Assembly (NCBI RefSeq): GCF_043555835.1
Contig: NZ_JBIGHV010000013.1
Coordinates: 1 to 64,000, forward strand
Reading direction: 5' to 3'
From: Pelomonas parva
GTDB lineage: Bacteria; Pseudomonadota; Gammaproteobacteria; Burkholderiales; Burkholderiaceae_C
Length of the DNA stretch: 64,000 nucleotides
The position numbers were made by a program, and so were the translations under genes. The first letter of the stretch is position 1; every line of letters starts with the position of its first letter. Under the pieces are notes generated by a model. The model was given only the letters and a program-made list of their open reading frames with translations, ran no database searches and was not told the DNA's origin. This document shows, piece after piece, positions 42,384 through 50,254 of this stretch.

Positions 42384-43694
42384 GTGGACACCGCCCGCAC
42401 GATGACCGCCCGGGCCCTAGCCCGCGCGATGCTGGCCGGCCCTCGTCACGAGAACGGGCTGGCTGCGCGCATGGCCACCTGCCTGGGTACGCGCCCACCA
42501 TGGTTGGCTGTACTGGCGCAGGCAATGGCGCGCGTGCCGGGCGAGATCTGGCGGCGGCTGGAGGTCGCGACGCTGGCCGAGCGCGTCGAAGCCCACGAAG
42601 CCTTCGCACAGGCCTGGCGCAGCGAAGCCCGTCCCGTCGCCCGCCACTGGCTGCTGCGCTCGCCGGACGAGTTGCTCCCGGCGCCGCCCGGCCTGGAGCG
42701 CCCGCATTGGCCCACCGTCGGCGCGCTGGCTCGGGGCCTGGGCATGACGCCCGCCGGCCTGTGGCGGCTGACGCTCCCCGCCGACTGGCAGCGCCGCCGG
42801 CCGCTGGCCCAGCAGCACTACCGCCCCTGCGTCATTCCCAAGCGCAGCGCCGGCTGGCGGCTGCTGGAGGTGCCCGAGCCGCATCTGCGCGCCATCCAGC
42901 GCCGCCTGCTGGGCCAGCTGCTGAACGGCCTGCCGCCGCACGAGGCCGCCTTCGGCTATGCGCCGGGCCGCTCGGTCGTGCAGCACGCAGCCCGCCACAC
43001 GGGTCAGGGTCGGGTCTTGCGCTTCGACCTCAGCGACTTCTTCTCGACCGTGCGCGCCGCGCGTATCCACGCGCTGTTCAAGACGCTGGGCTACTGCACG
43101 GCCGTCGCCCGCGCGCTGACGGCGCTGTGCACCACGTCCACGCCCGAAGCCTGGCTGCGCACCGAGCCGCGCCTGAGCTGGCTGCAGCGCCAGCGGCTGC
43201 GCGATGCCCACCTGCCCCAGGGCGCGCCGACCTCGCCCGCCGTGGCCAACCTGTGCGCCTTCGGGCTGGACGCGCGCCTGACCGGTCTGGCCGAGGCCTT
43301 CGGCGCGCGCTACAGCCGCTATGCCGACGACCTCGTCATCTCCGGGCCGGCCAGCCTGCCGGTGCGCCAGATCGCCGCCTGGGTCGCGGCGATCGCCGAG
43401 GACGAGGGCTTTGCCGTCAACCCGCGCAAGACGCGCAGCCTGGGCGCGGCGCAGCGGCAATCGGTCTGCGGCATCGTCGTCAACGACAGGCCCAACCTGG
43501 CGCGCGACGAGTTTGACCGGCTTAAGGCCACGTTGCATCGCTGTGTTGTCGATGGTCCCGCAGCCCAGAACCGCGATGCCCATGCCGACTGGCGCGCCCA
43601 CTTGCAGGGCCGTGTCGCCTGGGCCGCTCAGCTCAATCCTGCCAAGGCGGAGAAGCTCAGGGCACTGTTTGATCGGATCGACTGGTCTCGCTGA
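42384..43694 (+). CDS. Retron-type reverse transcriptase with N-terminal extension
   Basis: RNA-directed DNA polymerase of 436 residues starting at GTG (ATG 18 bases later is an alternative). The RT core runs from about 148 to 385: PKRSAGWRLLEVPEPHLRAI, GYAPGRSVV, HAARH (201-205, where retron RTs have NAxxH), RFDLSDFFSTV with the first catalytic Asp215, LPQGAPTSPAVANL (277-290), YADD (313-316) and VCGIVVNDRPNL (361-372, where retron RTs have VTG). Residues 1-147 are an extension with a helix-turn-helix-like piece (TVGALARGLGMTPAGLWRLT). Expected to copy the msd part of the upstream RNA into msDNA. The 3' end overlaps the convergent BtuF-like gene by 38 bp. Confidence 0.9.
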   Translation: MDTARTMTARALARAMLAGPRHENGLAARMATCLGTRPPWLAVLAQAMARVPGEIWRRLEVATLAERVEAHEAFAQAWRSEARPVARHWLLRSPDELLPAPPGLERPHWPTVGALARGLGMTPAGLWRLTLPADWQRRRPLAQQHYRPCVIPKRSAGWRLLEVPEPHLRAIQRRLLGQLLNGLPPHEAAFGYAPGRSVVQHAARHTGQGRVLRFDLSDFFSTVRAARIHALFKTLGYCTAVARALTALCTTSTPEAWLRTEPRLSWLQRQRLRDAHLPQGAPTSPAVANLCAFGLDARLTGLAEAFGARYSRYADDLVISGPASLPVRQIAAWVAAIAEDEGFAVNPRKTRSLGAAQRQSVCGIVVNDRPNLARDEFDRLKATLHRCVVDGPAAQNRDAHADWRAHLQGRVAWAAQLNPAKAEKLRALFDRIDWSR

Positions 43695-44532
43695 GCCCGC
43701 GCAGATAGTCCAGCCCCGCCGCGCCGCGCGACCCCCACCAACTGAGCAGCTCGCCGTCCACCAGCTGAACGCGCGCCTCCGGGCACAGCGCCTGCGCTTC
43801 AGCGATGTGGGCGGGGCCGAAGCGATAGGGCTCGGAGCTGAGCAGCACGCGGTCGATGTCGCCCAGCCAGGCCTCGCCACCGGTCAGCGCCGGATAGCGG
43901 CCGGCGCCGTGCTCGCCGCCCAGCGTGTCGGGCCAGGTGCGCCAGCCGGCCTCAGCCAGCAGCGTTGAGATGTAGGTGTCTCGCGCCACCGTCATCCACG
44001 GGTCGCGCCAGATCAGGTACAGCACGCGCTCGCCCGGCCAGGCCTGCTCGCGGCAGCGGTCCAGCGCGGCCGAGAACTCGCCCGACAGCGCCGCCGCGCG
44101 CTCGTTGACGCCCGGCTGCTCGGCAAAGGCCGCGCGCAGTTGCTCGAACAGCGCCAGGTTGTCCTCCGGCCGGCTCGGGTGGGTCACGATGACCTCGGGC
44201 ACGAACTCGCTCAGCGACTCGGCTGTCTCGCGCCGGTTCTCGTCGACGTTGACGACCACATGCGTCGGCGCCAGCCCCCTCAGCTTGGCGAGGTTCACAT
44301 CCTTTGTGCCGCCCACCTTGGGCACGCCCCTGACCGCGTCCGCCGGGTGGATGCAGAAGCCGGTCCGCGCCACGAGGAACGGCCCCAGCCCCATTGCCAC
44401 CAGCGTCTCCGTCGCACTCGGCACCAGACTCGCAATTCGCAGCCCCTCGCCCGCCGAGTACGGCGAGCGATCCCCCAAGGGGATGCCGAGCCGGCTTGGG
44501 GCGGCCCGGCGCTCGGCGCGCGGGGGCGTCAT
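43657..44532 (-). CDS. BtuF-like substrate-binding protein, no signal peptide
   Basis: Protein of 291 residues of the cobalamin/iron-siderophore binding fold (BtuF class). Hallmarks are RIASLVPSATETLVAMGLG, RTGFCIHPADAVRGVPKVGG, VVNVDENRRETAESL and WPDTLGGEHGAGRYPALT. The N-terminus before RIASLVPS is short, charged and lacks a hydrophobic signal (MTPPRAERRAAPSRLG), so it looks cytoplasmic unless the start is wrong; an in-frame extension upstream would run through the preceding gene. The ATG overlaps the stop of the membrane-protein gene (ATGA). No transporter partners are adjacent. Some homologues are annotated as cobalamin-binding proteins. Confidence 0.82.
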   Translation of the reverse strand: MTPPRAERRAAPSRLGIPLGDRSPYSAGEGLRIASLVPSATETLVAMGLGPFLVARTGFCIHPADAVRGVPKVGGTKDVNLAKLRGLAPTHVVVNVDENRRETAESLSEFVPEVIVTHPSRPEDNLALFEQLRAAFAEQPGVNERAAALSGEFSAALDRCREQAWPGERVLYLIWRDPWMTVARDTYISTLLAEAGWRTWPDTLGGEHGAGRYPALTGGEAWLGDIDRVLLSSEPYRFGPAHIAEAQALCPEARVQLVDGELLSWWGSRGAAGLDYLRGLSETSRSDQTVP

Positions 44533-45428
44533 TCCTGCTCGGTCACCGCCAGATAGACCGCGCAGCAGCCACGCAGCCAGACCAGCGTCGGCAGCACCAG
44601 CGCCAGCGCAAAAACGATACCGCCGCCGACCAGCGCGGCCAGCCCCAGGTTGCCGCCCTGCATCGGCACGCCGCTGGCGCCCAGGCTGCGCGGCCCCAGG
44701 CCCATGACGCCGGCGAGCAGCTGGCGTGCAGGCAGCTCGATGCCCGCGCCCAGGATCGCCAGACCGGCCAGCAACTGGCCGCCGCTGACGACGATGAAGC
44801 TCGCCGCCGCCGTCGTCAGCGCCACCAGCAGGTAGACGGCGGCCATCAGTAGCGCGGTTTCTGGCAGGCCTGTGCGCAGCCGCCCGCGCAGGAAGGCCAG
44901 CACGCCGGCACTGCGCTGCCCGGCCCAGACCGCCGGCCCTGCCAGCGGCCCCACCAGGATGACCAGCACGAAGGCCAGCCCGCCCAGCAGCAGCACGCCG
45001 GCCGGCAGCACGACGGCCAGCAGCGGCGCGCCTATCCACGGCCAGCGCGTCGCCCACAGCAGCGCGGCAAGCACCGCCACGCCCACAGCGGCCAGCGCCA
45101 GGCAGGCCAGCAGGGACAGCAGCACGCGGTGGCCGCTGCGCAGTGCGTCGGCCAGGGCGTCCTGCGGGTCACGCACCGGCAGGCCGCGGGCCTGGTCCAT
45201 CAGCATCAGGCCCGTGGCGTTGACGCCGAAAAAGGCGACAGCCAGCGCCAGGCCCATCCACAGCGCGCTGAGCATGGTGTCGTCGCGCGCCAGGGCGGAC
45301 CGCGCCATCGCCAGCAGCAGCCCGGCAAAGCAGAAGGCCGCCAGCAGTGCATAGAGGGCGCGCAGGTTGCGCGGCGCGTCGATGCTGGCCAGGACGCGGG
45401 CGAGGGCGGGAAGCAGCGGAAAACTCAT
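44529..45428 (-). CDS. Multi-pass membrane protein of unknown function
   Basis: Protein of 299 residues with six to eight hydrophobic segments, for example LYALLAAFCFAGLLLAM, ALWMGLALAVAFFGVNATGL, PLLAVVLPAGVLLLGGLAFV, VYLLVALTTAAASFIVVSGG and a final ALVGGGIVFALALVLPTLVW. No enzymatic or transporter motif was seen. It resembles inner-membrane proteins of the domain-of-unknown-function kind found next to envelope genes. The start MSFPLLPAL at 45428 is chosen; an in-frame ATG at 45458 exists. The stop is coupled to the BtuF-like gene. Confidence 0.75.
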   Translation of the reverse strand: MSFPLLPALARVLASIDAPRNLRALYALLAAFCFAGLLLAMARSALARDDTMLSALWMGLALAVAFFGVNATGLMLMDQARGLPVRDPQDALADALRSGHRVLLSLLACLALAAVGVAVLAALLWATRWPWIGAPLLAVVLPAGVLLLGGLAFVLVILVGPLAGPAVWAGQRSAGVLAFLRGRLRTGLPETALLMAAVYLLVALTTAAASFIVVSGGQLLAGLAILGAGIELPARQLLAGVMGLGPRSLGASGVPMQGGNLGLAALVGGGIVFALALVLPTLVWLRGCCAVYLAVTEQE

Positions 45429-45652
45429 CCGCTGGGATGGTATCGGTGACGCGTGCATGAGAAACGGGCGCCGCCAGGGTTTGTGCTAGCTCTGAAAAAC
45501 AACACTCACGGGAGGGCGCGCGAGCCAATCCCGGACCCCGCCACCATAATGAAATGCCTGTGTCTGGACGCCGCACCTTCGCTTGAATGGTTCACGATGG
45601 GTTGAAGCTCCACATGGTTTTTTGATATTTGAGTTTGAAGAAGGGCTTCCCC

Positions 45653-46231
45653 ATGGGAAACAAGCTTTATGTGGGCAATCTGGCCTACAGCGTGCGTGAC
45701 GAATCGCTGCAAGAGTCGTTCGGTCAGTTCGGTACGGTGACCTCTGCAAAGGTCATGATGGATCGTGAAACGGGCCGCTCGAAGGGTTTCGGCTTCGTCG
45801 AAATGGGTTCTGACGCTGAGGCTCAAGCAGCCATCAACGGCATGAACGGTCAGGCCCTGGAAGGTCGTGCGATCGTTGTTAACGAGGCACGTCCTCGTGA
45901 AGAGCGTCCGGGCGGCTTCGGTGGCGGCGGTGGCCGTTCCGGCGGTGGCGGCTTCGGCGGCGGCGGTGGCGGCAGCTACGGCGGCGGTGGTGGCTACGGC
46001 GGTGGCGGCGGTGGCCGTTCCGGCGGTGGCGGCGGCTACGGCGGCGGTGGCAGCACCGGCGGTGGCGGTGGCTACGGCGGTGGTGGCGGCTACGGCGGCG
46101 GCGGCGGTGGCCGTTCCGGCGGTGGCGGCGGCTACGGTGGTGGTGGCGGTGGCCGCTCCGGCGGTGGCGGCGGCTACGGTGGTGGCGGTCGCTCGGGTGG
46201 CGGCGGCGGCTACGGCGGCGGTGGCTACTGA
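45653..46231 (+). CDS. Glycine-rich RRM RNA-binding protein
   Basis: RNA-binding protein of 192 residues: one RRM domain (1-80) with RNP2 KLYVGNLAY and RNP1 RSKGFGFVEM, then an unusually long glycine-rich tail of about 105 residues made of GGGGGYGGGG, RSGGGG and GFGG units, mostly GGC/GGT codons. Such RRM proteins are cold-inducible RNA chaperones in Cyanobacteria and Proteobacteria. The start at 45653 follows GAAGAAGGG. The 224-bp upstream gap is AT-rich, with TTTTTTGATATTTGAG just before the gene, in line with a strong or temperature-responsive promoter and leader. A clear terminator follows. Confidence 0.93.
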   Translation: MGNKLYVGNLAYSVRDESLQESFGQFGTVTSAKVMMDRETGRSKGFGFVEMGSDAEAQAAINGMNGQALEGRAIVVNEARPREERPGGFGGGGGRSGGGGFGGGGGGSYGGGGGYGGGGGGRSGGGGGYGGGGSTGGGGGYGGGGGYGGGGGGRSGGGGGYGGGGGGRSGGGGGYGGGGRSGGGGGYGGGGY

Positions 46232-46260
46232 GCAGCCCTCTGCTGACCCAGCATGAATGA

Positions 46261-46282
46261 CAAGGCGCCTTCGGGCGCCTTG
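46261..46282 (+). terminator. Intrinsic terminator after RRM gene
   Basis: CAAGGCGCC, TTCG, GGCGCCTTG: a perfect 9-bp stem with a stable TTCG tetraloop, followed by TGCTTTTGG, 29 bases after the RRM stop. It also lies 28 bases from the stop of the convergent outer-membrane protein gene, so it could serve both directions. Confidence 0.75.
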
Positions 46283-46310
46283 TGCTTTTGGGGCGCTGCG
46301 GCGCCCTTCT

Positions 46311-48602
46311 TCAATAGCTCAGTGTGGCCTTGGCAAACAGTTCCCGATGGCGAGCCTGGCCGGGGCGTTCGCTGGCGCGGTTCAGGCCCAGGCTGAGGAT
46401 GCGCGCCAGGCCCACGCGGTGCTGGAACATCAGCGCCGCCTGGCGATTTCGGCCGTCCTCGGCGGCCAGGCTCACGCTGGCGTCGGCGCGGCGTGTGAAG
46501 CGGCCCTGCTGGCTGATCAGCCGCAGCGAGTCGCGCGGGCTGAGGTGCAGCACGACGAGGCTTTGCGTGCTGCGGTCCGTGAAGGCGCGGCGGCCGTCCG
46601 GGCCGTCGACCCAGCCCAGGCCCAAGCGCTGCTCGAACTCCAGCCACAAGCCGCCCGGCAACGGCGCGCGCAACTTGGCCTCCAGCTCGGCCTGCAGCCC
46701 CGTTCCAACGCGATCGGCGTCGACGTCCAGCCGCCGGCCCCATTCGATCTCGGCAGACAGGAAGCTCAGCAGTTCACCGGGGTTGGACTCCAAGCCCAAC
46801 GCCAACGTGCGGGCCTGATGCAGCCGGCCGCCGCTGCGGGCACGGTGCTGGTCCAGCCCGACGTAGCCCCAGACGCCGGTGTTGCGTGCGGCGGCGAACC
46901 AGAAGCCGGGTTGGACCAGCCGGTCCACGACCTGCCCGGCCGCGACACCGAGCAGCGGGTCCGCCAGCGTGCGCGTCTCCTGCAGCCGGAGCGTGAGCTC
47001 GCTCTCGTGCATGTCGACGAGCAGCTCGCGCGGGCCCAGGCGCAGATAGGCCAGGCCCGAGGCGCGGCGGACGCCACTCTGGTTGACGAAGCCGTTGTCG
47101 TTGGCGAAGCGCGGGCTGATCTCCTCGACGTTGACGTTGGCGATCCAGTCGGCATCGCTGTGGTGCCAGCCCAGCCAGGCGCGGTGGCCGCGTTGGCGGC
47201 TCACGCTCAGGAGTTCGCCGTCTTCGTCCAGCGCCAGGGTCGTGTTCGACAGCAGCAGATGGCCGCGCCATTGGTCGCTGTCGCCGGCCCGCCAGACGCC
47301 GTCGCTGCCGACGACCTGGGTGGTGAGGCCGTTGCCGAAGTCGCGCTTGGACACCAGGCCGGCCAGGCCCAGGCTGTTCATCTGCAGGCGCCCGCGTGCA
47401 AAGCTGGCCTGCGAACCTGCGGGCTGCAGGCCGCTGCGCGTGGCGAAGGCGCCGGCCCGCAAGACCTGGCCCCCACCGGCGTCGCGCAGGTTCAGTACCG
47501 TGGCCTCGGCGGTCGCGCCGCGCCAGGTGGCGCGCAGGCCCCAGGCGGGGTCGGTGATGGCGCGGGTGTAGAAGGCCGCGAGGCTGCGGTTCTCGCCCGA
47601 TTCGTCCGGCTGCGTCGGGCCGACGACGTCGGCGCTTTCCAGGAAGAAGGGCCGCTTCTCCGGCACGCTGAGCGCAAAGCGGGTGTTGCCGGCGAGTTGG
47701 GGCGCGTCCAGTTCGACCTGGGAGAAATCGGGGTTCAGCGTCGCGTCGATGACCCAGTCGGCGCGCGGCCGCCACTTCAGCTCGGCACCCAGCGAGGCCT
47801 TGCGCGTGCGGCGCGTGCCGTCTGCGTCGCTGTCCCGCGTGGAGCGCAGCGTCAGCTCGGGGCGGAAGGCGATGAAGCTGCGCTCGCGCACCTGCTCCAC
47901 CAGGTCGGCCAGGCCGTCCAGTGGCTCCAGCTCGGCGATGAAGCTCAGGCCGTCTTTCGTGAGGGCTGCGGCGCTGACGTTCAGCGTGCGGTCCTCGCGC
48001 GGGATGTTGCGCGTCACCATGACGCGCCAGGGCGCGCCGCCCGTGTGCGGGAAGCGCAGCGCGGCCAGCGGCCACCGCAGCTCGACGCTGTAGCCGTCCG
48101 GCAGCCGCGTGGTGGCGGCTTCGACGTTGAAGTCAGGCGCCGCGTCCTCGGTATCTTCCTCGGCCGCATACAGGCCGTCCTCGATGGCGCCGGCCGCGCT
48201 GACGCGCGTGAACTGCGCCGTGCGGCGGTGACCCACGGGGTCGATGAAGACGGCCACGTAGTCCTGGTCGGCCTTGACCTGGTCGCGCCGGGCCAGCGGC
48301 GCGCGGATGCGGGCGGGCTCGGGGTCCCAGGCGCGGATGCCAAAGACCAACGCGTCGTCGGTGACCAGCACCTGTACCGTCGTGCGCCAGCGTGCGGGCT
48401 GCTTGTCGGCGGGCAGGAATTGCGCAAAGCGGTCGTGGACGGGGGCGTGCTGCCAGGCGGGGTCGTCGAGCCGGCCGTCGATGACGGGCGCGGCGTCACC
48501 GGGCGCCAGGCGCAGTGCGGTGGGATGTCGAGACTCAGGGGCATTGCCCCAGGCGGGCAAGGCCAGGGCCAGCAGGGCCGGGCCGAGAAGGCGGAGTGTC
48601 AT
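46311..48602 (-). CDS. DUF5916/CBM9-like outer-membrane protein
   Basis: Exported protein of 763 residues from the ATG at 48602 with signal peptide LRLLGPALLALALPAWG. The N-terminal domain (about 30-220) has the carbohydrate-binding CBM9-like pattern APVIDGRLDDPAWQHA, VTDDALVFGIRAWDPEP and YSVELRWPLAALRF. The rest is a long series of amphipathic beta strands (for example LTLRSTRDSDADGTRRT and LNPDFSQVELDAPQ) ending in an aromatic residue (TLSY), typical of outer-membrane barrels and of the DUF5916 family. The ligand is unknown. A possible 8-codon leader frame lies upstream at 48723-48749 on the same strand. The 222-bp gap upstream holds no other gene. Confidence 0.82.
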   Translation of the reverse strand: MTLRLLGPALLALALPAWGNAPESRHPTALRLAPGDAAPVIDGRLDDPAWQHAPVHDRFAQFLPADKQPARWRTTVQVLVTDDALVFGIRAWDPEPARIRAPLARRDQVKADQDYVAVFIDPVGHRRTAQFTRVSAAGAIEDGLYAAEEDTEDAAPDFNVEAATTRLPDGYSVELRWPLAALRFPHTGGAPWRVMVTRNIPREDRTLNVSAAALTKDGLSFIAELEPLDGLADLVEQVRERSFIAFRPELTLRSTRDSDADGTRRTRKASLGAELKWRPRADWVIDATLNPDFSQVELDAPQLAGNTRFALSVPEKRPFFLESADVVGPTQPDESGENRSLAAFYTRAITDPAWGLRATWRGATAEATVLNLRDAGGGQVLRAGAFATRSGLQPAGSQASFARGRLQMNSLGLAGLVSKRDFGNGLTTQVVGSDGVWRAGDSDQWRGHLLLSNTTLALDEDGELLSVSRQRGHRAWLGWHHSDADWIANVNVEEISPRFANDNGFVNQSGVRRASGLAYLRLGPRELLVDMHESELTLRLQETRTLADPLLGVAAGQVVDRLVQPGFWFAAARNTGVWGYVGLDQHRARSGGRLHQARTLALGLESNPGELLSFLSAEIEWGRRLDVDADRVGTGLQAELEAKLRAPLPGGLWLEFEQRLGLGWVDGPDGRRAFTDRSTQSLVVLHLSPRDSLRLISQQGRFTRRADASVSLAAEDGRNRQAALMFQHRVGLARILSLGLNRASERPGQARHRELFAKATLSY

Positions 48603-48722
48603 GGCGGGATCGAACCGATGGCGCTGCCGCCCGACGTGGGTCGGCGGCAGCTGCATGCAAGGAGGTGTGCCCGTTGCGGGCGCGTGGCGCGCTGTGGCTC
48701 AACGAGCCTTCAGCGAGCGAAC

Positions 48723-48749
48723 TCAGCAGGGATGAAGAACCTTGGACAT
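48723..48749 (-). other. Possible 8-codon upstream open frame
   Basis: On the minus strand ATG TCC AAG GTT CTT CAT CCC TGC TGA encodes MSKVLHPC, with AAGGAGGG at an ideal spacing before the ATG. It starts about 147 bases before the DUF5916 gene in the same direction. It may be a leader peptide or chance; the strong ribosome-binding site is the only support. Confidence 0.25.
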
Positions 48750-48824
48750 GCTGCCCTCCTTGGCCGCGTCGTGTCGCGGCAAACGGTGCGAGGCGCGCAG
48801 TGTAGCCACCCGCCGGCGTCGCGG

Positions 48825-49598
48825 CTACTGGCCCGCGCGCTGCTTGCGCGGCCGGCTGCCCAGGGCCCGGTCATACAGCCAGTTAGGCAGCAGGCGCAGG
48901 ACCTTGGCCAGCACGCCCATCTGCCACGGGATGACGCGGTAGCTGACCTGGGCGCGGATGGCGCGCACCGCCTGGTCGGCGAAGTCGTCCACCCGCATCA
49001 GGAAGGGCATGGAGTAGCGGTTGCCGCGCGTCAGCGGCGTGTCGATGTAGCCGGGCAGCAGCGTGACGACCTTGACGCCGAAGGGCCGGCATTCGCCTCT
49101 GAGGCTCTCGCAGTAGGCGACGACGGCGGCCTTGCTGGCGCTGTACGCACCGTGCCCCGGCAGGCCGCGGATGGCGGCGACGCTGGCGATGCCCACCAGC
49201 GTGCCCGAGCCGCGCGCGTTCATGGCGGCGACGAAGGGATGGAATGTCGCCGCGAGGCCGACGTTGTTGGTCGCGAAGACGCGGCGCATCACGTCGAGGT
49301 CGGCAAACTCGGTCGTGTCCATGCCGATGCTGATGCCGGCGTTGGCGATGACGACATCGGGCAGGCCTTGGCTCGCGATGCAGTCTCGGCCCGTGCGGGC
49401 CATGGCGCCCTCGTCGGCCACGTCGGCGCCGTAGACCTTGAAGCGCGTTGCGTCGAGCTGCTGCTCGGCGGCCCAGCGCTCGACCTCGGCCGTGCGGCGG
49501 GCCACCAACGCCAGACGAGCGCCGTCACGGTAGTAGCGCATTGCCAGCGCCTGGCCGATGCCGCTGGAGGCGCCGGTGATGAAAACCAGCTCTGTCAT
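48825..49598 (-). CDS. Short-chain dehydrogenase/reductase
   Basis: Classical SDR of 257 residues: cofactor motif VFITGASSGIGQALAMRYY, DVVIANAGIS, catalytic Ser in LVGIASVAAIRG and the YxxxK pair in HGAYSASKAAVVAY, so the active site is complete. Arg residues after the second strand (ALVARRTAEV) suggest NADPH. The last 50 residues (PWQMGVLAKVLRLLPNWLYD, GSRPRKQR) form a basic, hydrophobic end that may contact membrane. The ATG overlaps the lptC stop, making it the last gene of the kdsD-kdsC-lptC run, where lptA and lptB are more usual. The substrate is unknown; lipid or sugar-lipid is plausible from context. Confidence 0.88.
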   Translation of the reverse strand: MTELVFITGASSGIGQALAMRYYRDGARLALVARRTAEVERWAAEQQLDATRFKVYGADVADEGAMARTGRDCIASQGLPDVVIANAGISIGMDTTEFADLDVMRRVFATNNVGLAATFHPFVAAMNARGSGTLVGIASVAAIRGLPGHGAYSASKAAVVAYCESLRGECRPFGVKVVTLLPGYIDTPLTRGNRYSMPFLMRVDDFADQAVRAIRAQVSYRVIPWQMGVLAKVLRLLPNWLYDRALGSRPRKQRAGQ

Positions 49599-50254
49599 CG
49601 AGCCGGCCGGGAGCTGATCTGCCCCTGCGTCTTGCCGCTGAAGCTGACCTGGCCGGTCAGGTGCCGGTACTCGAAGTTCTGCGTGTTCATCGTCGCGCCG
49701 CCCTGGCGGATGGTGACGGGCAGGTGGGAGCGCAGCACCTCGCTGTTGGCCAGCGCCTGCAGGAACTCGCCGCGCACCTCCATCAGCGCCGGACCGCTCT
49801 CGCCCGCGCCCGCGGCCAGGCGGCGCAGGCGCACGTCGCCCAGCAGTTGCAGGTCGCTGCCGTCGCCGTTGCTGATGGCGCGCTTGGCCTCGGCGATGGC
49901 CAGCGTGCCGTCGGGGGCGATGGCGCGGATGCGGGCCTGGTCGATCTCGACGGTGTCGGTGTCCGGGTAGTGGCGCAGCTCGGCGCCGGCGATCTGCACG
50001 TTGAGCCGGCCGTCCGCGCCGATGCGCTGGATCTCGAAGTTGGCCATGCGGTAGTCGGGCACATGGCGCAGCGGCGCCGGTGCGCCCGGCTCGCCCAGCA
50101 GCGGTGTGTTCTTGACCAGCCACCAGGTGCCGCTGGCCAGGAAGGCCATCAGCAGCAGCGGCAGGTAGTTGGACAGCAGGCTCTGCACGCGCCACGTCCA
50201 CGGCTGGGGCGGGCGGCGGCGCGGGGCGGGGACGGGCAACACGGCCGGTGTCAT
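49595..50254 (-). CDS. lptC: LPS export system protein LptC
   Basis: Bitopic inner-membrane protein of 219 residues that passes LPS from the LptBFG transporter to periplasmic LptA. One N-terminal membrane segment (YLPLLLMAFLASGTWWLV) is followed by the beta-jellyroll region with YRMANFEIQRIGADGRLNVQ, LRHYPDTDTVEIDQARI and the C-terminal VRSHLPV-like LRSHLPVTIRQGGATMNTQN. The ATG overlaps the kdsC stop (ATGA). No lptA or lptB follows. Confidence 0.92.
   Translation of the reverse strand: MTPAVLPVPAPRRRPPQPWTWRVQSLLSNYLPLLLMAFLASGTWWLVKNTPLLGEPGAPAPLRHVPDYRMANFEIQRIGADGRLNVQIAGAELRHYPDTDTVEIDQARIRAIAPDGTLAIAEAKRAISNGDGSDLQLLGDVRLRRLAAGAGESGPALMEVRGEFLQALANSEVLRSHLPVTIRQGGATMNTQNFEYRHLTGQVSFSGKTQGQISSRPAR

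Noticed and set aside
45900..46220. Tandem GGC/GGT-rich repeats that could suggest a repeat array
   Set aside because: They are in frame and encode the glycine-rich tail of the RRM protein.
46257..49970. A 1237-codon open frame on the plus strand opposite the DUF5916, SDR and lptC genes
   Set aside because: Antisense shadow with no domain; the opposite strand has recognisable genes throughout.
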